A DNA stretch of 64,000 bases from Paenibacillus terrae (GTDB lineage: Bacteria; Bacillota; Bacilli; Paenibacillales; Paenibacillaceae), in assembly GCF_005217525.1 (NCBI RefSeq), contig NZ_PNXQ01000018.1:92924-156923 (forward strand), given 5' to 3'. The number at the start of each line of letters is the position of its first letter. Position 1 is the stretch's first letter. A model generated the notes under the pieces. The model saw only the letters and a program-made list of their open reading frames with translations. It made no database searches and had not been told where the DNA came from. The position numbers were made by a program, and so were the translations under genes. Positions 55,350 through 64,000 of this stretch are shown in pieces.

Positions 55350-57977
55350 TTAAGAAGCCGCCACTACCAATTCACGGGCGCGCACAAGTGCTTCGTCCAG
55401 CTTGCTGGCATCCTTGCCTCCGGCTTGCGCCATATCTGGACGTCCGCCGCCGCCGCCGCCGCATACAGCAGCAATTTCCTTCACAAGCTTGCCTGCATGA
55501 AGCCCAGCCTTGGTATGCTCTGCCGGTACAGCTACGACAAAATTGACTTTGTCATCCATTGCAGCCCCAAGTACCAGCACAGCAGCTGGAAGCTTGCCTT
55601 TCAGCTCATCCGCAATCGCACGCAGCGCATCCATACTGGAAGCCTGTACACGTGCAGCCAACAGCTGTACTCCGCCAGCTTGCACGACCTGATCGGTCAA
55701 CTGGCCCGCTTCAATAACACTCAGCTTGCTTTGCAGCGATTCATTTTCACGACTGAGGTCCTTAATTTGCTGCTGCAAGGATTCGATGCGTTTGGGCACC
55801 TCGGACAGCTTGGATTTCACCAGACCTGCTGATACTTTTAACAGTTCCAACTGGCCTTCCATATATTCAAAGCCAAAGCGTCCGGTCACCGCTTCAATAC
55901 GGCGAACACCCGATCCGATACCGCTCTCGCTGACAAGCTTGAACAGTCCGATTTGTGAGGTGTTGCTCACATGACAGCCGCCGCAAAGCTCAATGCTGTA
56001 ATCGCCTACCTTGACGACACGTACGATATCTCCATATTTTTCACCGAACAGCGCCATCGCTCCGAGAGCCTTGGCTTCATCAATCGGTTTCAGTTCAATA
56101 TTTACATCCAACTGGCTCCAAATGGCGCGATTTACACGCAGCTCAATATCCGCCAGTTCTTCCGGCGTAATGCTACCAAAATGGGAAAAGTCAAAACGCA
56201 GACGCCCAGGCTCCACCAGGGAACCTGCCTGATTGACATGGTCGCCCAGCACTTCTTTAAGCGCTTTGTGAAGCAAATGCGTAGCCGTATGATTTTTTTC
56301 GATTTCACCGCGAGATGCTTGATCTACTTCCGCTTTCACCGTATCGCCAACGTTAAGCTCACCGGCTTCCACGACGACCTGATGTACATGCTGGCCTTGA
56401 GGCGCCTTGAACAGTCCTTCGACCTTCGCCGTTACCTTGCCCCCGCGCAGCAAGCCGTGATCACTTACCTGTCCGCCGCTTTCAGCATAAAAAGGAGTCA
56501 CGTCCAGCACAACCTGACAAGTCTGTCCTTCACTAACACTGTCCACCAGCACATCTTCATATACAATAGCCACAATTTTAGACTCGGTTACGAGGTCATT
56601 ATATCCAACAAAATCGCTTTTAACCGCCAGGTCAGACAGGGCTCCACCCTGAATCTTCATGCTGGCATTGTCCTGATGAGCGTCACGCGCACGTTGCCGT
56701 TGTCCCTGCATCGCTTCATCAAAGCCCTCACGGTCTACTTTCAAGCCCTGCTCGTCCGCATAATCCTCTGTGAGGTCAAATGGGAAGCCGTACGTGTCAT
56801 ACAGCTTGAATGCGTCCGCTCCACTGATGACATCGCGGCCTTCCGCTTTCGCCTGAGCACTGATATCAGCCAAAATAGCCAATCCGTCTGTCAGTGTCTC
56901 GTGGAAGCGCTCCTCTTCTGTTTTAATCACCTTGATGATGAAATCACGCTTGTCCACCACCTCAGGGTAGTACACGCCCATGACATCCCCCACCGTTTCC
57001 ACCAGTTCAAACATAAATGGACGGTTCATGCCCAGCATTTTTCCGTAACGCACAGCACGGCGCAGCAAACGACGGATCACGTAACCACGGCCTTCGTTGG
57101 AAGGCAGCACACCGTCACCAATCGCAAAAGCTACGGTACGAACATGGTCGGCAATCACTTTGAGAGCCACATCGCTGTCCACATTTTCGTTATATTTAAC
57201 CCCTGCCATAGCGGCTGTTTTCTGAATAATAGGTTGGAAAATATCCGTATCGAAGTTGGAATCCACATTTTGCAAAATGGATGCAAAACGCTCCAATCCG
57301 GCGCCTGTATCAATATTTTTGTTCGGAAGCGGCGTATAGCTGCCATCCTTGTTATGGTTGAATTGTGAGAATACGAGGTTCCATACTTCCAGATAACGCT
57401 CGTTTTCTCCGCCCGGATACATTTCAGGGTCTGTCATGTCGCTGCCGTAAGCTTCGCCTCGATCATAAAAAATTTCCGTACAAGGTCCACAAGGGCCTTC
57501 GCCGATATCCCAGAAGTTATCTTCCAGTTTGATAATACGTTCAGCAGGAAGCCCTACCTTTTCATTCCACAGCTTGTATGCTTCTTCATCCTCAGGATAC
57601 ACGGTTACAGCCAGACGCTCCGGATCAAAGCCGATCCACTTCGGATCAGTCAGAAATTCCCACGCCCACACAATAACTTCTTCCTTAAAATAGTCACCAA
57701 TCGAAAAATTACCGAGCATTTCGAAAAAGGTGTGGTGGCGGCGTGTTTTGCCGACATTTTCAATGTCATTCGTGCGAATACATTTTTGCGAATTGGCAAT
57801 ACGCGGATTTTCAGGCTTCACACGTCCGTCAAAATAAGGCTTAAGCGGTGCCATCCCCGCATTAATCCACAGCAGGGAAGGATCTTTATGTGGAACAAGC
57901 GGTGCGCTTGGTTCAATCACATGTCCCTTGCTTTCAAAAAACTCCAGCCATTTGGAGCGGATTTCACTAGCTTTCAT
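55350..57977 (-). CDS. alaS: Alanine--tRNA ligase
   Basis: A class II synthetase of 875 residues. The catalytic core has [13 protein letters not shown] and [14 protein letters not shown] at the N-terminus. The editing domain has [11 protein letters not shown] and [13 protein letters not shown] with the zinc residues. A C-terminal coiled region (~720-765) and the glycine-rich [16 protein letters not shown] of the C-Ala domain follow. ATG 57977 follows GGAGG. Expression is controlled by an upstream T-box. No terminator separates it clearly from ireB, 142 nt away. Confidence 0.97.
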   Translation of the reverse strand: MKASEIRSKWLEFFESKGHVIEPSAPLVPHKDPSLLWINAGMAPLKPYFDGRVKPENPRIANSQKCIRTNDIENVGKTRRHHTFFEMLGNFSIGDYFKEEVIVWAWEFLTDPKWIGFDPERLAVTVYPEDEEAYKLWNEKVGLPAERIIKLEDNFWDIGEGPCGPCTEIFYDRGEAYGSDMTDPEMYPGGENERYLEVWNLVFSQFNHNKDGSYTPLPNKNIDTGAGLERFASILQNVDSNFDTDIFQPIIQKTAAMAGVKYNENVDSDVALKVIADHVRTVAFAIGDGVLPSNEGRGYVIRRLLRRAVRYGKMLGMNRPFMFELVETVGDVMGVYYPEVVDKRDFIIKVIKTEEERFHETLTDGLAILADISAQAKAEGRDVISGADAFKLYDTYGFPFDLTEDYADEQGLKVDREGFDEAMQGQRQRARDAHQDNASMKIQGGALSDLAVKSDFVGYNDLVTESKIVAIVYEDVLVDSVSEGQTCQVVLDVTPFYAESGGQVSDHGLLRGGKVTAKVEGLFKAPQGQHVHQVVVEAGELNVGDTVKAEVDQASRGEIEKNHTATHLLHKALKEVLGDHVNQAGSLVEPGRLRFDFSHFGSITPEELADIELRVNRAIWSQLDVNIELKPIDEAKALGAMALFGEKYGDIVRVVKVGDYSIELCGGCHVSNTSQIGLFKLVSESGIGSGVRRIEAVTGRFGFEYMEGQLELLKVSAGLVKSKLSEVPKRIESLQQQIKDLSRENESLQSKLSVIEAGQLTDQVVQAGGVQLLAARVQASSMDALRAIADELKGKLPAAVLVLGAAMDDKVNFVVAVPAEHTKAGLHAGKLVKEIAAVCGGGGGGRPDMAQAGGKDASKLDEALVRARELVVAAS

Positions 57978-58033
57978 ATAAGTAGCCTCCTAGTTATGGT
58001 GTCACTTGTTCTTGGCACAGGCCATAAAAACAG

Positions 58034-58252
58034 AAAAACGCCCCTGAACGGATCAGGGACGATTGTATCGCGGTACCACCCTGGTTATCGCCGTCCCCTC
58101 TGTACGAAATGCTACATGTGCAAGCTGCACACCCAACATCTGCTTAACGGACGAGCGATCGCCTTGTTTTCACTGGTAACGGGAGCATCCCGGCGGGTTC
58201 AGCCCGCACTCCGAAATGAGCTTTCCTTACTGGATAAACACATTTAAACACA
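58034..58252 (-). ncRNA. T-box leader of alaS
   Basis: The minus strand contains the T-box core AGGGTGGTACCGCG (plus 58069-58082), whose GG-side pairs with the uncharged tRNA acceptor end. Upstream lies a stem I-like region of ~150 nt (about 58100-58252, beginning near CAGTAAGGAAAGCTC). Downstream is the terminator CGTCCCTGA/TCAGGGGCG followed by T5 (58034-58062). The gene identity predicts an alanine specifier codon, but I could not place it with confidence. The remaining stretch to 58318 shows nothing else. Confidence 0.93.
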
Positions 58253-58318
58253 CTCAATTCAGTATATCCGTGTCATTTAGCCGTGTCAACGCGATTTCAG
58301 ACGGGGATATGGACGAAA

Positions 58319-59386
58319 TTAGATCGTTTTGCGCTTCACGTAATAAGCAAAAAAATGCTGAAGCGCCACCTTCAAGACAGCCATCACCGGAACCGCTAAA
58401 ATTAACCCCGTTATTCCCGCTATTTCCCCGCCCACCAGCAGGGCGAAAATGATGGAAATGGGATGCAAATGCAAGGTTCGTCCAACCACCTGGGGAGAAA
58501 TGACGTTACTTTCCAGCACTTGAATACAGGTGTTGACGACTACGACCATAAGTACCATTTTAAAGGAAACCGTAGAAGCCATAACGACCGCCGGAGCAGC
58601 TCCCAAAAACGGGCCTAAATACGGCACGATATTAAATACAGCCACCACTCCTGCCAGCAGCAGCGCATAAGGCATCCCAATCAGCATATAACCGATATAG
58701 GACATCACCCCGATAATGACGCACACCAACAGCTGTCCGCGTACATAGTTACCGAGCGCCTGATCAATTTCCTTGAGCACCGTTACAATGGCCTTGCGGC
58801 GGGATCGCGGGAGATAAGACACAATAGCCCGTTCGAACACATCGAAATCCTTTAAAATATAAAAAATGAGAAACGGCACAATGAATACATTGAACAACAT
58901 ATTGATCATCCCGCCGATGTTGTCCATAAAAGCAGCAATGCCTGTAGCCATCCGATTTTCGAGTTGGAAAAACCACTGATTCATTCCTGTGCGTACCCCT
59001 TGGGGTAAAATACTCCCGTCCATATTGGTCATTAATCCCTGTGCATGCATGGTCAGTTCAGGCAGATGCTCATTCAGTTCATCCAGTTGATCAATAAACA
59101 TCGGAATCAGGTGCATCAGAATAACGACGAGGCTGCCCAAAAATACAGCATAAATGAGCAGGACGGCTACACTTCGAGGCACCTTGCGTCCACCCAGCAT
59201 ATTGACCACAGGATTAAGCACATAGGAAATAATCATCGCCACCGCAAATGGCGCAATAATCGTTTTTAGAAAATCATACAGATGCAAAAACAAAGGCCGT
59301 AGCAGCCAGATAAAATATAGAATGACAAGTCCCAGTAGCGTCCATATTCCGTATCGGAACAGCCTGCTTTTCGTTAATTGCTCCAT
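58319..59386 (-). CDS. AI-2E family transporter (YrrI-like)
   Basis: A 355-residue membrane protein of PF01594 with N-terminal helices (~12-32, 38-58, 72-95), a long amphipathic segment (~95-150) and C-terminal helices (~160-340). Family blocks are GVVAVFNIVPYLGPFLGAAPAVV (in part) and NVISPQVVGRTLHLHPISII. It lies upstream of alaS as does yrrI in B. subtilis. Substrate unknown. It is the second AI-2E protein of the window and not a close copy of the one at 44-45 kb. ATG 59386 follows AAGGGGG. Confidence 0.92.
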   Translation of the reverse strand: MEQLTKSRLFRYGIWTLLGLVILYFIWLLRPLFLHLYDFLKTIIAPFAVAMIISYVLNPVVNMLGGRKVPRSVAVLLIYAVFLGSLVVILMHLIPMFIDQLDELNEHLPELTMHAQGLMTNMDGSILPQGVRTGMNQWFFQLENRMATGIAAFMDNIGGMINMLFNVFIVPFLIFYILKDFDVFERAIVSYLPRSRRKAIVTVLKEIDQALGNYVRGQLLVCVIIGVMSYIGYMLIGMPYALLLAGVVAVFNIVPYLGPFLGAAPAVVMASTVSFKMVLMVVVVNTCIQVLESNVISPQVVGRTLHLHPISIIFALLVGGEIAGITGLILAVPVMAVLKVALQHFFAYYVKRKTI

Positions 59387-59514
59387 ACCGTGCCCCCTTA
59401 CCGGACTAGCCTCTTTTAAGTATATGCCTGTACCTTTACTTTAATCCTTCCCATAACTGTAGAGACGCCTTAAATAATGACTATGAAGAAAGAATGAAAA
59501 CAATTAAAAATGAC

Positions 59515-59541
59515 TAACAAAGTCATTCTATCTGACGATAT
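59515..59541 (+). promoter_or_regulatory. Sigma-D promoter of the second chemoreceptor
   Basis: TAAC (59515-59518), 15 nt, and GACGATAT (59534-59541) match the sigma-D consensus TAAA-N15-GCCGATAT at 10 of 12 positions. It lies 54 nt before the ATG. Sigma-D drives motility and chemotaxis genes in Bacillus. Confidence 0.75.
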
Positions 59542-59595
59542 AAGTACAAAGAACTATTTTAGCTTTCACATTTCTGGATCATCGGGGGTCGTTAC

Positions 59596-61569
59596 ATGAA
59601 CTTAAAAATGAAGCTTATTCTCCTTTTCACCTGTATTGTTATCGTTGCAGCCGGACCTTTGTCCGTCATTAGTATGACAAGCATTAAAAATCAGGCCAAC
59701 CGTGACATACAAGAGCTTATGAACAGTAAAGCCTCCGAGACCGTCAACCAGCTCGACGGATGGACACGCGGAAACGCCAAAATTATCGAAACACTGGCTG
59801 CGGGATTACAATCCAGTGATATTCCCTCAGATGCCAAAATAGCTTCTCTAAAGGCGGCCTTTCAAAACTATAAGGATCAAAGTATCGCTAACATTTATGC
59901 AGGATTTGAGGATGGAACCTACTGGGATGGCTCCGGCTGGTCTGATGCGGGCTACGATCCTCGCACACGTCCGTGGTACAAGGATGCCAAAACCAAGGGG
60001 GAATTGTATTATTCCTCACCGTACGTTGATGCAGGAAGCCAGGACTTCACCATTTCCATTGCGAAGCCTCTTAAGAACTCCAATGGCTCTATCACTGGGG
60101 TGATCAGTGAGGATATTATGTTAAACGACATGACAAAAATTATTAAAAACATGAACCTGAACGGATTAGGCTATGCATTTTTGATTGACCAGAATGGAAT
60201 CGTGGTCGCGCATCCGGACAGCAAGCTGGCTGGTAAAAATCTCAAGGATACGCCCGAGTTGGGTCCATCAACGGCGACCCTGCTCAGCGCCCCTTCGGGC
60301 AAAGCCGACTACAATTACAGTGGCAGTGATCGGCAGCTTTATTTTAAGAAAATGCCCAGCACGGGCTGGATTGTAGGCTTGTCTATTTCAAAGGATATTG
60401 CTTTTCAGGAGTATTACTCCATTCGTAATTATTTACTCATTATCGTTGCTATCATCTTTGTCGTTGCTATGGTACTGGCGATCTGGGCGGCGAACAGCTT
60501 TATCAAGCCGATTCGGAGGCTTCAAGCGAACGTCAAGCGGGTGGCTGAAGGGGATATGACAACACGTGTGGATATTAAGGGCAAAGATGAAATTGCCAGC
60601 TTGGGTACGGATTTTAATATCATGTCAGATAATCTCTCTCACTTGTTGCGCAAAGTGGCAGATACGGCTGGCGAGGTCAGCTCAGCTTCTCATGACATGC
60701 ACCAGCATGCCAAGGATACCGGGACCATTGCATCACAAATCTCCAGTGCCGTTCAGGAGCTTGCTCAAGGAGCAAGTGATCAGGCCGAAGCTGTATATTC
60801 CGGCTCTGAAAAGCTGTCGCATATGACAGGCTCCATCAACCAGATCGGTGAAAGCGTCAAGCGAACCCAAACCGCCGTGCTGGAAACGGACTCTGCCGTG
60901 CTGGCTGGGTACGAAACAGCAGAGCGTCAAGCGAAGCTTGCAGCCGAGTCCAGACAAACCACAACCGCTGTAGGTAAAGCTGTAGAATCGCTCACGTTGA
61001 AAACACAGGATATTGAGCGGCTGGCCGGAGCCATTCATGATATCGCAGCCCAAACCAATCTGCTCGCGCTGAATGCTTCCATTGAAGCAGCCCGCGCTGG
61101 GGAACACGGACGAGGCTTTGCCGTCGTTGCCGGGGAAGTACGCAAGCTGGCTGAGCAAGCAGGAAGCTCCAGTGACAGCATTATGCACAAACTGGAGGAA
61201 ATCAAGGTTGCGGGATTGCGGAGCGCAGAGGAAATGAAGAAGGCTCTGTCTGTAACAGTAGAACAGGAGCAAGCGGCTACCGCTACGAGAGAGGCGTTCG
61301 AGTCCATACGGGGAGCTTCTCAGCATATGCTTACTCAGATTGAGGACGTATCCGCTGCGGCTGATCATCTCCGTACCAACGCCGGACATATTTCAGATGT
61401 AATCTCCAGCGTTGTCGCAGTTTCCGAGCAAAGCGCAGCATCTACTGAGGAAGTGGCTTCATCCGTACAAGAACAAGGGCATTCCATGAACAATATTGCC
61501 GAGCTTTCCGCCAAACTGGACTCTCACGCAGACATACTGCTGGAAGAGGTTAGACGCTTTAAGCTATAA
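59596..61569 (+). CDS. Methyl-accepting chemotaxis protein (dCache)
   Basis: A 657-residue chemoreceptor. Helix 1 (~7-29), an extracellular dCache_1 sensor (~33-275; [18 protein letters not shown] and [19 protein letters not shown] are typical of small-ligand Cache domains, shown in parts), helix 2 (~280-302), HAMP (~303-356) and the signalling domain with [21 protein letters not shown] and [15 protein letters not shown]. The RPWY motif suggests amino acid or organic acid sensing, but the ligand is not assigned. ATG 59596 follows GGGGGTC. A sigma-D promoter stands upstream. Confidence 0.95.
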   Translation: MNLKMKLILLFTCIVIVAAGPLSVISMTSIKNQANRDIQELMNSKASETVNQLDGWTRGNAKIIETLAAGLQSSDIPSDAKIASLKAAFQNYKDQSIANIYAGFEDGTYWDGSGWSDAGYDPRTRPWYKDAKTKGELYYSSPYVDAGSQDFTISIAKPLKNSNGSITGVISEDIMLNDMTKIIKNMNLNGLGYAFLIDQNGIVVAHPDSKLAGKNLKDTPELGPSTATLLSAPSGKADYNYSGSDRQLYFKKMPSTGWIVGLSISKDIAFQEYYSIRNYLLIIVAIIFVVAMVLAIWAANSFIKPIRRLQANVKRVAEGDMTTRVDIKGKDEIASLGTDFNIMSDNLSHLLRKVADTAGEVSSASHDMHQHAKDTGTIASQISSAVQELAQGASDQAEAVYSGSEKLSHMTGSINQIGESVKRTQTAVLETDSAVLAGYETAERQAKLAAESRQTTTAVGKAVESLTLKTQDIERLAGAIHDIAAQTNLLALNASIEAARAGEHGRGFAVVAGEVRKLAEQAGSSSDSIMHKLEEIKVAGLRSAEEMKKALSVTVEQEQAATATREAFESIRGASQHMLTQIEDVSAAADHLRTNAGHISDVISSVVAVSEQSAASTEEVASSVQEQGHSMNNIAELSAKLDSHADILLEEVRRFKL

Positions 61570-61629
61570 AGCATATCTGCTAAAAAATAAGTAAATAGCA
61601 TTCCATCCATCTGGACAGGGATCTATATG

Positions 61630-61680
61630 AAAAAGAGGGTGACTCCCAGGCTATTATAGCCATCGGGAATCACCCTCTTC
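61630..61680. terminator. Terminator between chemoreceptor and zinc-ribbon gene
   Basis: AAGAGGGTGA and TCCC pair with GGGA and TCACCCTCTT, with a nested GGCTAT/ATAGCC stem in the loop. The T run is on the minus strand (CTCTTTTTC), so it serves the minus-strand genes best. Confidence 0.85.
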
Positions 61681-61782
61681 GTTACTCATCAAGCATGGTC
61701 CAATCAATTGACCGTTCAACTGCTGAACGATATAGTCACATCCCATATAGATTTACAGCCTGTCCTCGATTCAAGTTTAAGC

Positions 61783-62013
61783 TTAGGAAGAAGCGTGGAT
61801 CTGCGGCAGGTCCTGCTGTACTATGTCATCTCCAAAGAACAGGTCGTCCAGTGAACTGAGCGTACCGTCCTCTTCCACTTGGTAGACGGACATTTTTTCA
61901 CCATTCACTTGAAGTTCGATGAAGCATCCCCAACAATAAAATTGATGGGAGCCAATTTTGCCGATATCTTTGGAATTACAATTCGGACATCTCAATAAAC
62001 TCACCCTATCCAT
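61783..62013 (-). CDS. Zinc-ribbon small protein
   Basis: A 76-residue protein. Four cysteines, CPNC (C9, C12) and CWGC (C27, C30), form a likely zinc ribbon; the remainder (~31-76) is acidic with VYQVEEDGTLSSLDDLF. I do not recognise a named family. Its ATG overlaps the stop of the PRC-barrel gene by 8 nt, so it is translationally coupled. A GTG three codons in is an alternative start. It may act as partner of the PRC-barrel protein. Confidence 0.7.
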   Translation of the reverse strand: MDRVSLLRCPNCNSKDIGKIGSHQFYCWGCFIELQVNGEKMSVYQVEEDGTLSSLDDLFFGDDIVQQDLPQIHASS

Positions 62014-62527
62014 TAAAAGAATATATGGCTTTTTCCAAACGCTGCTCGCTTAACGGGGGCACCATAATGGCATTCTCCCCGATGGACATTTCTTCGGTGC
62101 AGGGCAGCCATTTCCGCCCTTCTATAATATCCGATACAAAACCATCGCTGATTTCCAAGCCTATTATGTTATTGCCCATTTCCTGGTCAAAATAAACATC
62201 CGAAATGTGTCCGAGCATAAGCCCTTCATCTGTAAGCACGGATAAATCCTTCAGTTTACCGGGTCCAAGCAAATACGTATGTTGAATATCGTTGGCCTCC
62301 GTTTTACGGACAGCTTGCTGATTGCGAATCATAATCGCATCTTCGCCATAAGCGACAATGTCATCCCAAGCTACCATTTTCACTTGAGATGAAAAAAGGC
62401 CTTTGCCCTCCAACTCGATCCCTGTAATTTTCCAATCAGCCGTCACCATAAAATCTTGTATTTTACCAATCTGCTTCCCGTCCTCTACGTCGAAAACGGC
62501 AAGTCCGATCATATCCTGAAGCTTCAT
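62006..62527 (-). CDS. PRC-barrel domain protein (YrrD-like)
   Basis: A 173-residue protein with two PRC-barrel repeats: residues ~1-75 (MIGLAVFDVEDGKQIGKIQD, MVAWDDIVAYGEDA) and ~85-165 (LKDLSVLTDEGLMLGHISDVYF, ISDGFVSDIIEGR). PRC barrels occur in ribosome maturation and photosynthetic proteins; YrrD of B. subtilis is uncharacterised and lies in the same neighbourhood. ATG 62527 is about 9 nt after GAGGAGG, preferred over a longer frame. It is coupled to the zinc-ribbon gene downstream. Confidence 0.85.
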   Translation of the reverse strand: MKLQDMIGLAVFDVEDGKQIGKIQDFMVTADWKITGIELEGKGLFSSQVKMVAWDDIVAYGEDAIMIRNQQAVRKTEANDIQHTYLLGPGKLKDLSVLTDEGLMLGHISDVYFDQEMGNNIIGLEISDGFVSDIIEGRKWLPCTEEMSIGENAIMVPPLSEQRLEKAIYSFNG

Positions 62528-62660
62528 AATAGGGTACCTCCTCATTCTGCAATCCGAACGGAGGTGCGGTCCTTTCCTTCATGCGTGTCAGACCTTGGTT
62601 CCGTTCATGCAATGAAATGGAAAACCGCCCCTCCCTTCTTATTAAAGTGCGGAGAAAACC

Positions 62661-63812
62661 CTAGTACCTAGTACGTAGCCGCTTCCATATGGTTTCAATT
62701 TTCTTGGCTGTGTATTCCATTTCCTCCGTAGTATTACCCAAACCGAAGCTAAAGCGAATCGCTGAATTCAAAACATCTTCAGAAAGATCCATCGCCTGCA
62801 ACACATGCGACAATTCCAAAGACCCGGAAGTACAAGCTGAACCGCTGGCCGCTGCAATTCCTTCCATATCCAGATTCATCAGCATGGTCTCCGTACCGAT
62901 AGCCGGGAAGCTAATATTTAGCACATTCGGTAAAAAATGCTCAGGGTCGCCGTTGATTACAAAAGCGTCTGTACCCAAAGCGTTTTCCAGCTCTTTCAGC
63001 AGAGTTTGCCGAAGAGTCATATCGTGCGCCCAACGTTCCTCTATAGAGGTGCTGGCCAGAGTTGCTGCTTTAGCCAAACCTGCAATCCCGGCAATGTTTT
63101 CCGTACCGGCACGGCGTTTCTTCTCCTGAAGCCCCCCGTGCATCAAAGGTTGGATACGTATACCCTGACGGATATACAAAGCTCCAATACCTTGCGGGCC
63201 GTTAATCTTATGACCGGATACACTGAGTAAATCAACTGGAAGGCTCTGGCAGTCTATCTGTGTATGACCGTAAGCTTGTACCGCATCTACATGGAATACG
63301 ATGCCATGTTCTCTCGCAAGCTGCCCCACCTCATGGATCGGCTGAATTACTCCTACCTCATTGTTGACATACATCATACTGATCAAAAAAGTATTCGGCC
63401 GAATCGCGGCCTCTATATCCGCTGGATTGACGCACCCAAAGCTATTGACTGGCACATAGGTCACTTCGTAACCCGCTTTTTCGAGTTCAGTGCAAGCATG
63501 AAGCACCGCATGATGCTCAATGGCCGTCGTAATGATATGGCCGGAAGTGCGGCCATCTGCCGTAGCCGTCCCGAACAGGGCCAGATTATCGCTTTCTGTC
63601 CCTCCGCTTGTAAATATGATTTCTTCGGGCTTGCAGCCCAAAGAGGCCGCAACGGCATCCCGCGCAGCGCTGACGGTGCGCTTGGCATCCCGGCCAAAGG
63701 CATGAACGCTTGAAGCGTTACCGAATTGGCCGGTCATGATGTCCATCATAGTCTGCGCAACCTCAGGATGCATAGGAGTCGATGCGGCATGATCCAGATA
63801 AATTCTGTTCAT
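62661..63812 (-). CDS. Cysteine desulfurase (NifS/YrvO type)
   Basis: A PLP enzyme of 383 residues that mobilises sulfur from cysteine. IYLDHAASTPMHPEV begins the protein. The PLP lysine is K202 in SVSGHKINGPQG and the persulfide cysteine C327 in GSACTSGSLELSHVL. The short active loop fits group II-like YrvO, which supplies sulfur for tRNA thiolation by MnmA. It follows the CymR gene by 11 nt, as in B. subtilis cymR-yrvO, but mnmA (trmU) is not the next gene here. ATG 63812 follows AGGTGA. Confidence 0.93.
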   Translation of the reverse strand: MNRIYLDHAASTPMHPEVAQTMMDIMTGQFGNASSVHAFGRDAKRTVSAARDAVAASLGCKPEEIIFTSGGTESDNLALFGTATADGRTSGHIITTAIEHHAVLHACTELEKAGYEVTYVPVNSFGCVNPADIEAAIRPNTFLISMMYVNNEVGVIQPIHEVGQLAREHGIVFHVDAVQAYGHTQIDCQSLPVDLLSVSGHKINGPQGIGALYIRQGIRIQPLMHGGLQEKKRRAGTENIAGIAGLAKAATLASTSIEERWAHDMTLRQTLLKELENALGTDAFVINGDPEHFLPNVLNISFPAIGTETMLMNLDMEGIAAASGSACTSGSLELSHVLQAMDLSEDVLNSAIRFSFGLGNTTEEMEYTAKKIETIWKRLRTRY

Positions 63813-63823
63813 GTCGTTTCACC

Positions 63824-64000
63824 TCAAATGTAAAACATGTAGTTATCCAATTCATCATGTTCCTGGTATGTGATCAAGTCCTTGAGTGTAGTGGAATCCA
63901 GTACTTCTGCAATACTGTCACGAATCCGCAGCCATAGCTGACGCTTCGCCGGATCATCCTCTTCAGTGAAATCTACTGGAGAAATCGGACCCTCCAAAAC
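63824..64000 (-). CDS. cymR: Rrf2-family regulator CymR (C-terminal part)
   Basis: Only the last 58 codons plus stop are in the window. They read VLEGPISPVDFTEEDDPAKR and a tail ending LDNYMFYI, matching the effector-domain end of CymR-type Rrf2 proteins (LRIRDSIAEVLDSTTLKDL, in part). CymR, with CysK, represses cysteine synthesis genes in B. subtilis. Position before the cysteine desulfurase agrees. The DNA-binding domain lies off the right edge. Confidence 0.85.
   Translation of the reverse strand, partial: VLEGPISPVDFTEEDDPAKRQLWLRIRDSIAEVLDSTTLKDLITYQEHDELDNYMFYI

Noticed and set aside
55430-55470. GCC-repeat tract (ccgccgccgccgcc) as a microsatellite
   Set aside because: It encodes the conserved Gly-rich loop of the AlaRS C-Ala domain.
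55971-57368. Plus-strand open frame of 465 codons opposite alaS
   Set aside because: Antisense shadow of alaS with a low-complexity His/Arg/Phe-rich product and no ribosome-binding site.

Overview
The window looks like chromosome from a low-to-mid GC, endospore-forming Firmicute of the Paenibacillus type, probably the P. polymyxa group. This is inferred from protein flavour and gene order, not from a search. Markers are the alaS-ireB-ruvX-yrzB-mltG-U32 block known from Bacillus subtilis, a ptsG-ptsH-ptsI locus with GlcT, the yuaF-floT pair behind a sigma-W promoter, YjcZ-type mini-proteins and a tandem glycine riboswitch. I saw no rRNA, tRNA, CRISPR array, phage or insertion sequence. Genes are dense and mostly on the minus strand.

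Layout. 1-6 kb: partial LytS-like sensor kinase, an S66 LD-carboxypeptidase, ribosomal protein L25 and a type I pullulanase with an unusual C-terminal extension. 6-10 kb: a CydDC-like ABC exporter whose first subunit is fused to a DUF454 domain and sits behind a perfect 19-bp Fur box. 10-16 kb: the mannitol operon mtlA-mtlR-mtlF-mtlD. 16-21 kb: glycine cleavage system, with gcvH divergent from riboswitch-controlled gcvT-gcvPA-gcvPB. 21-26.5 kb: general PTS (ptsI, ptsH), glucose EIICBA (ptsG) and its antiterminator glcT. 26.7-30 kb: flotillin and NfeD partner, iron-dependent alcohol dehydrogenase. 30-35 kb: Leloir genes galK-galE-galT with a divergent AraC-type regulator. 35-40 kb: aldo/keto reductase, sirtuin, HAD phosphatase and alpha/beta hydrolase in one minus-strand run, then a membrane acyltransferase and a KGG-repeat stress mini-protein. 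41-47.5 kb: ilvD, a polysaccharide deacetylase, an AI-2E family permease and a class B PBP. 47.5-50 kb: two YjcZ mini-proteins and a chemoreceptor. 50-59 kb: tRNA-hydroxylation U32 pair, mltG, two DUF1292 proteins, ruvX, ireB, alaS with T-box, and another AI-2E permease. 59-64 kb: sigma-D chemoreceptor, zinc-ribbon and PRC-barrel proteins, cysteine desulfurase and the end of CymR.

How it works together. Much of the first 35 kb is carbohydrate uptake and its control: EI and HPr feed both glucose EIICBA and the mannitol EIICB/EIIA pair, and the two PRD regulators (GlcT, MtlR) are the kind that read PTS phosphorylation. Galactose and pullulan genes add further carbon sources. The right half is mostly housekeeping (translation, cell wall, tRNA thiolation) plus motility sensing.

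Most interesting signals. (1) Two related ~84-bp intergenic elements, upstream of mtlA and of ilvD, share about 77% identity and an imperfect hairpin with a compensatory G-C to T-A pair. (2) A Fur-boxed DUF454-CydD fusion exporter has no cydAB beside it. (3) A perfect 28-bp palindrome without a T tract lies between ptsG and ptsH. (4) A structured leader precedes the KGG mini-protein gene. Start codons were re-chosen wherever a ribosome-binding site argued against the longest reading frame.
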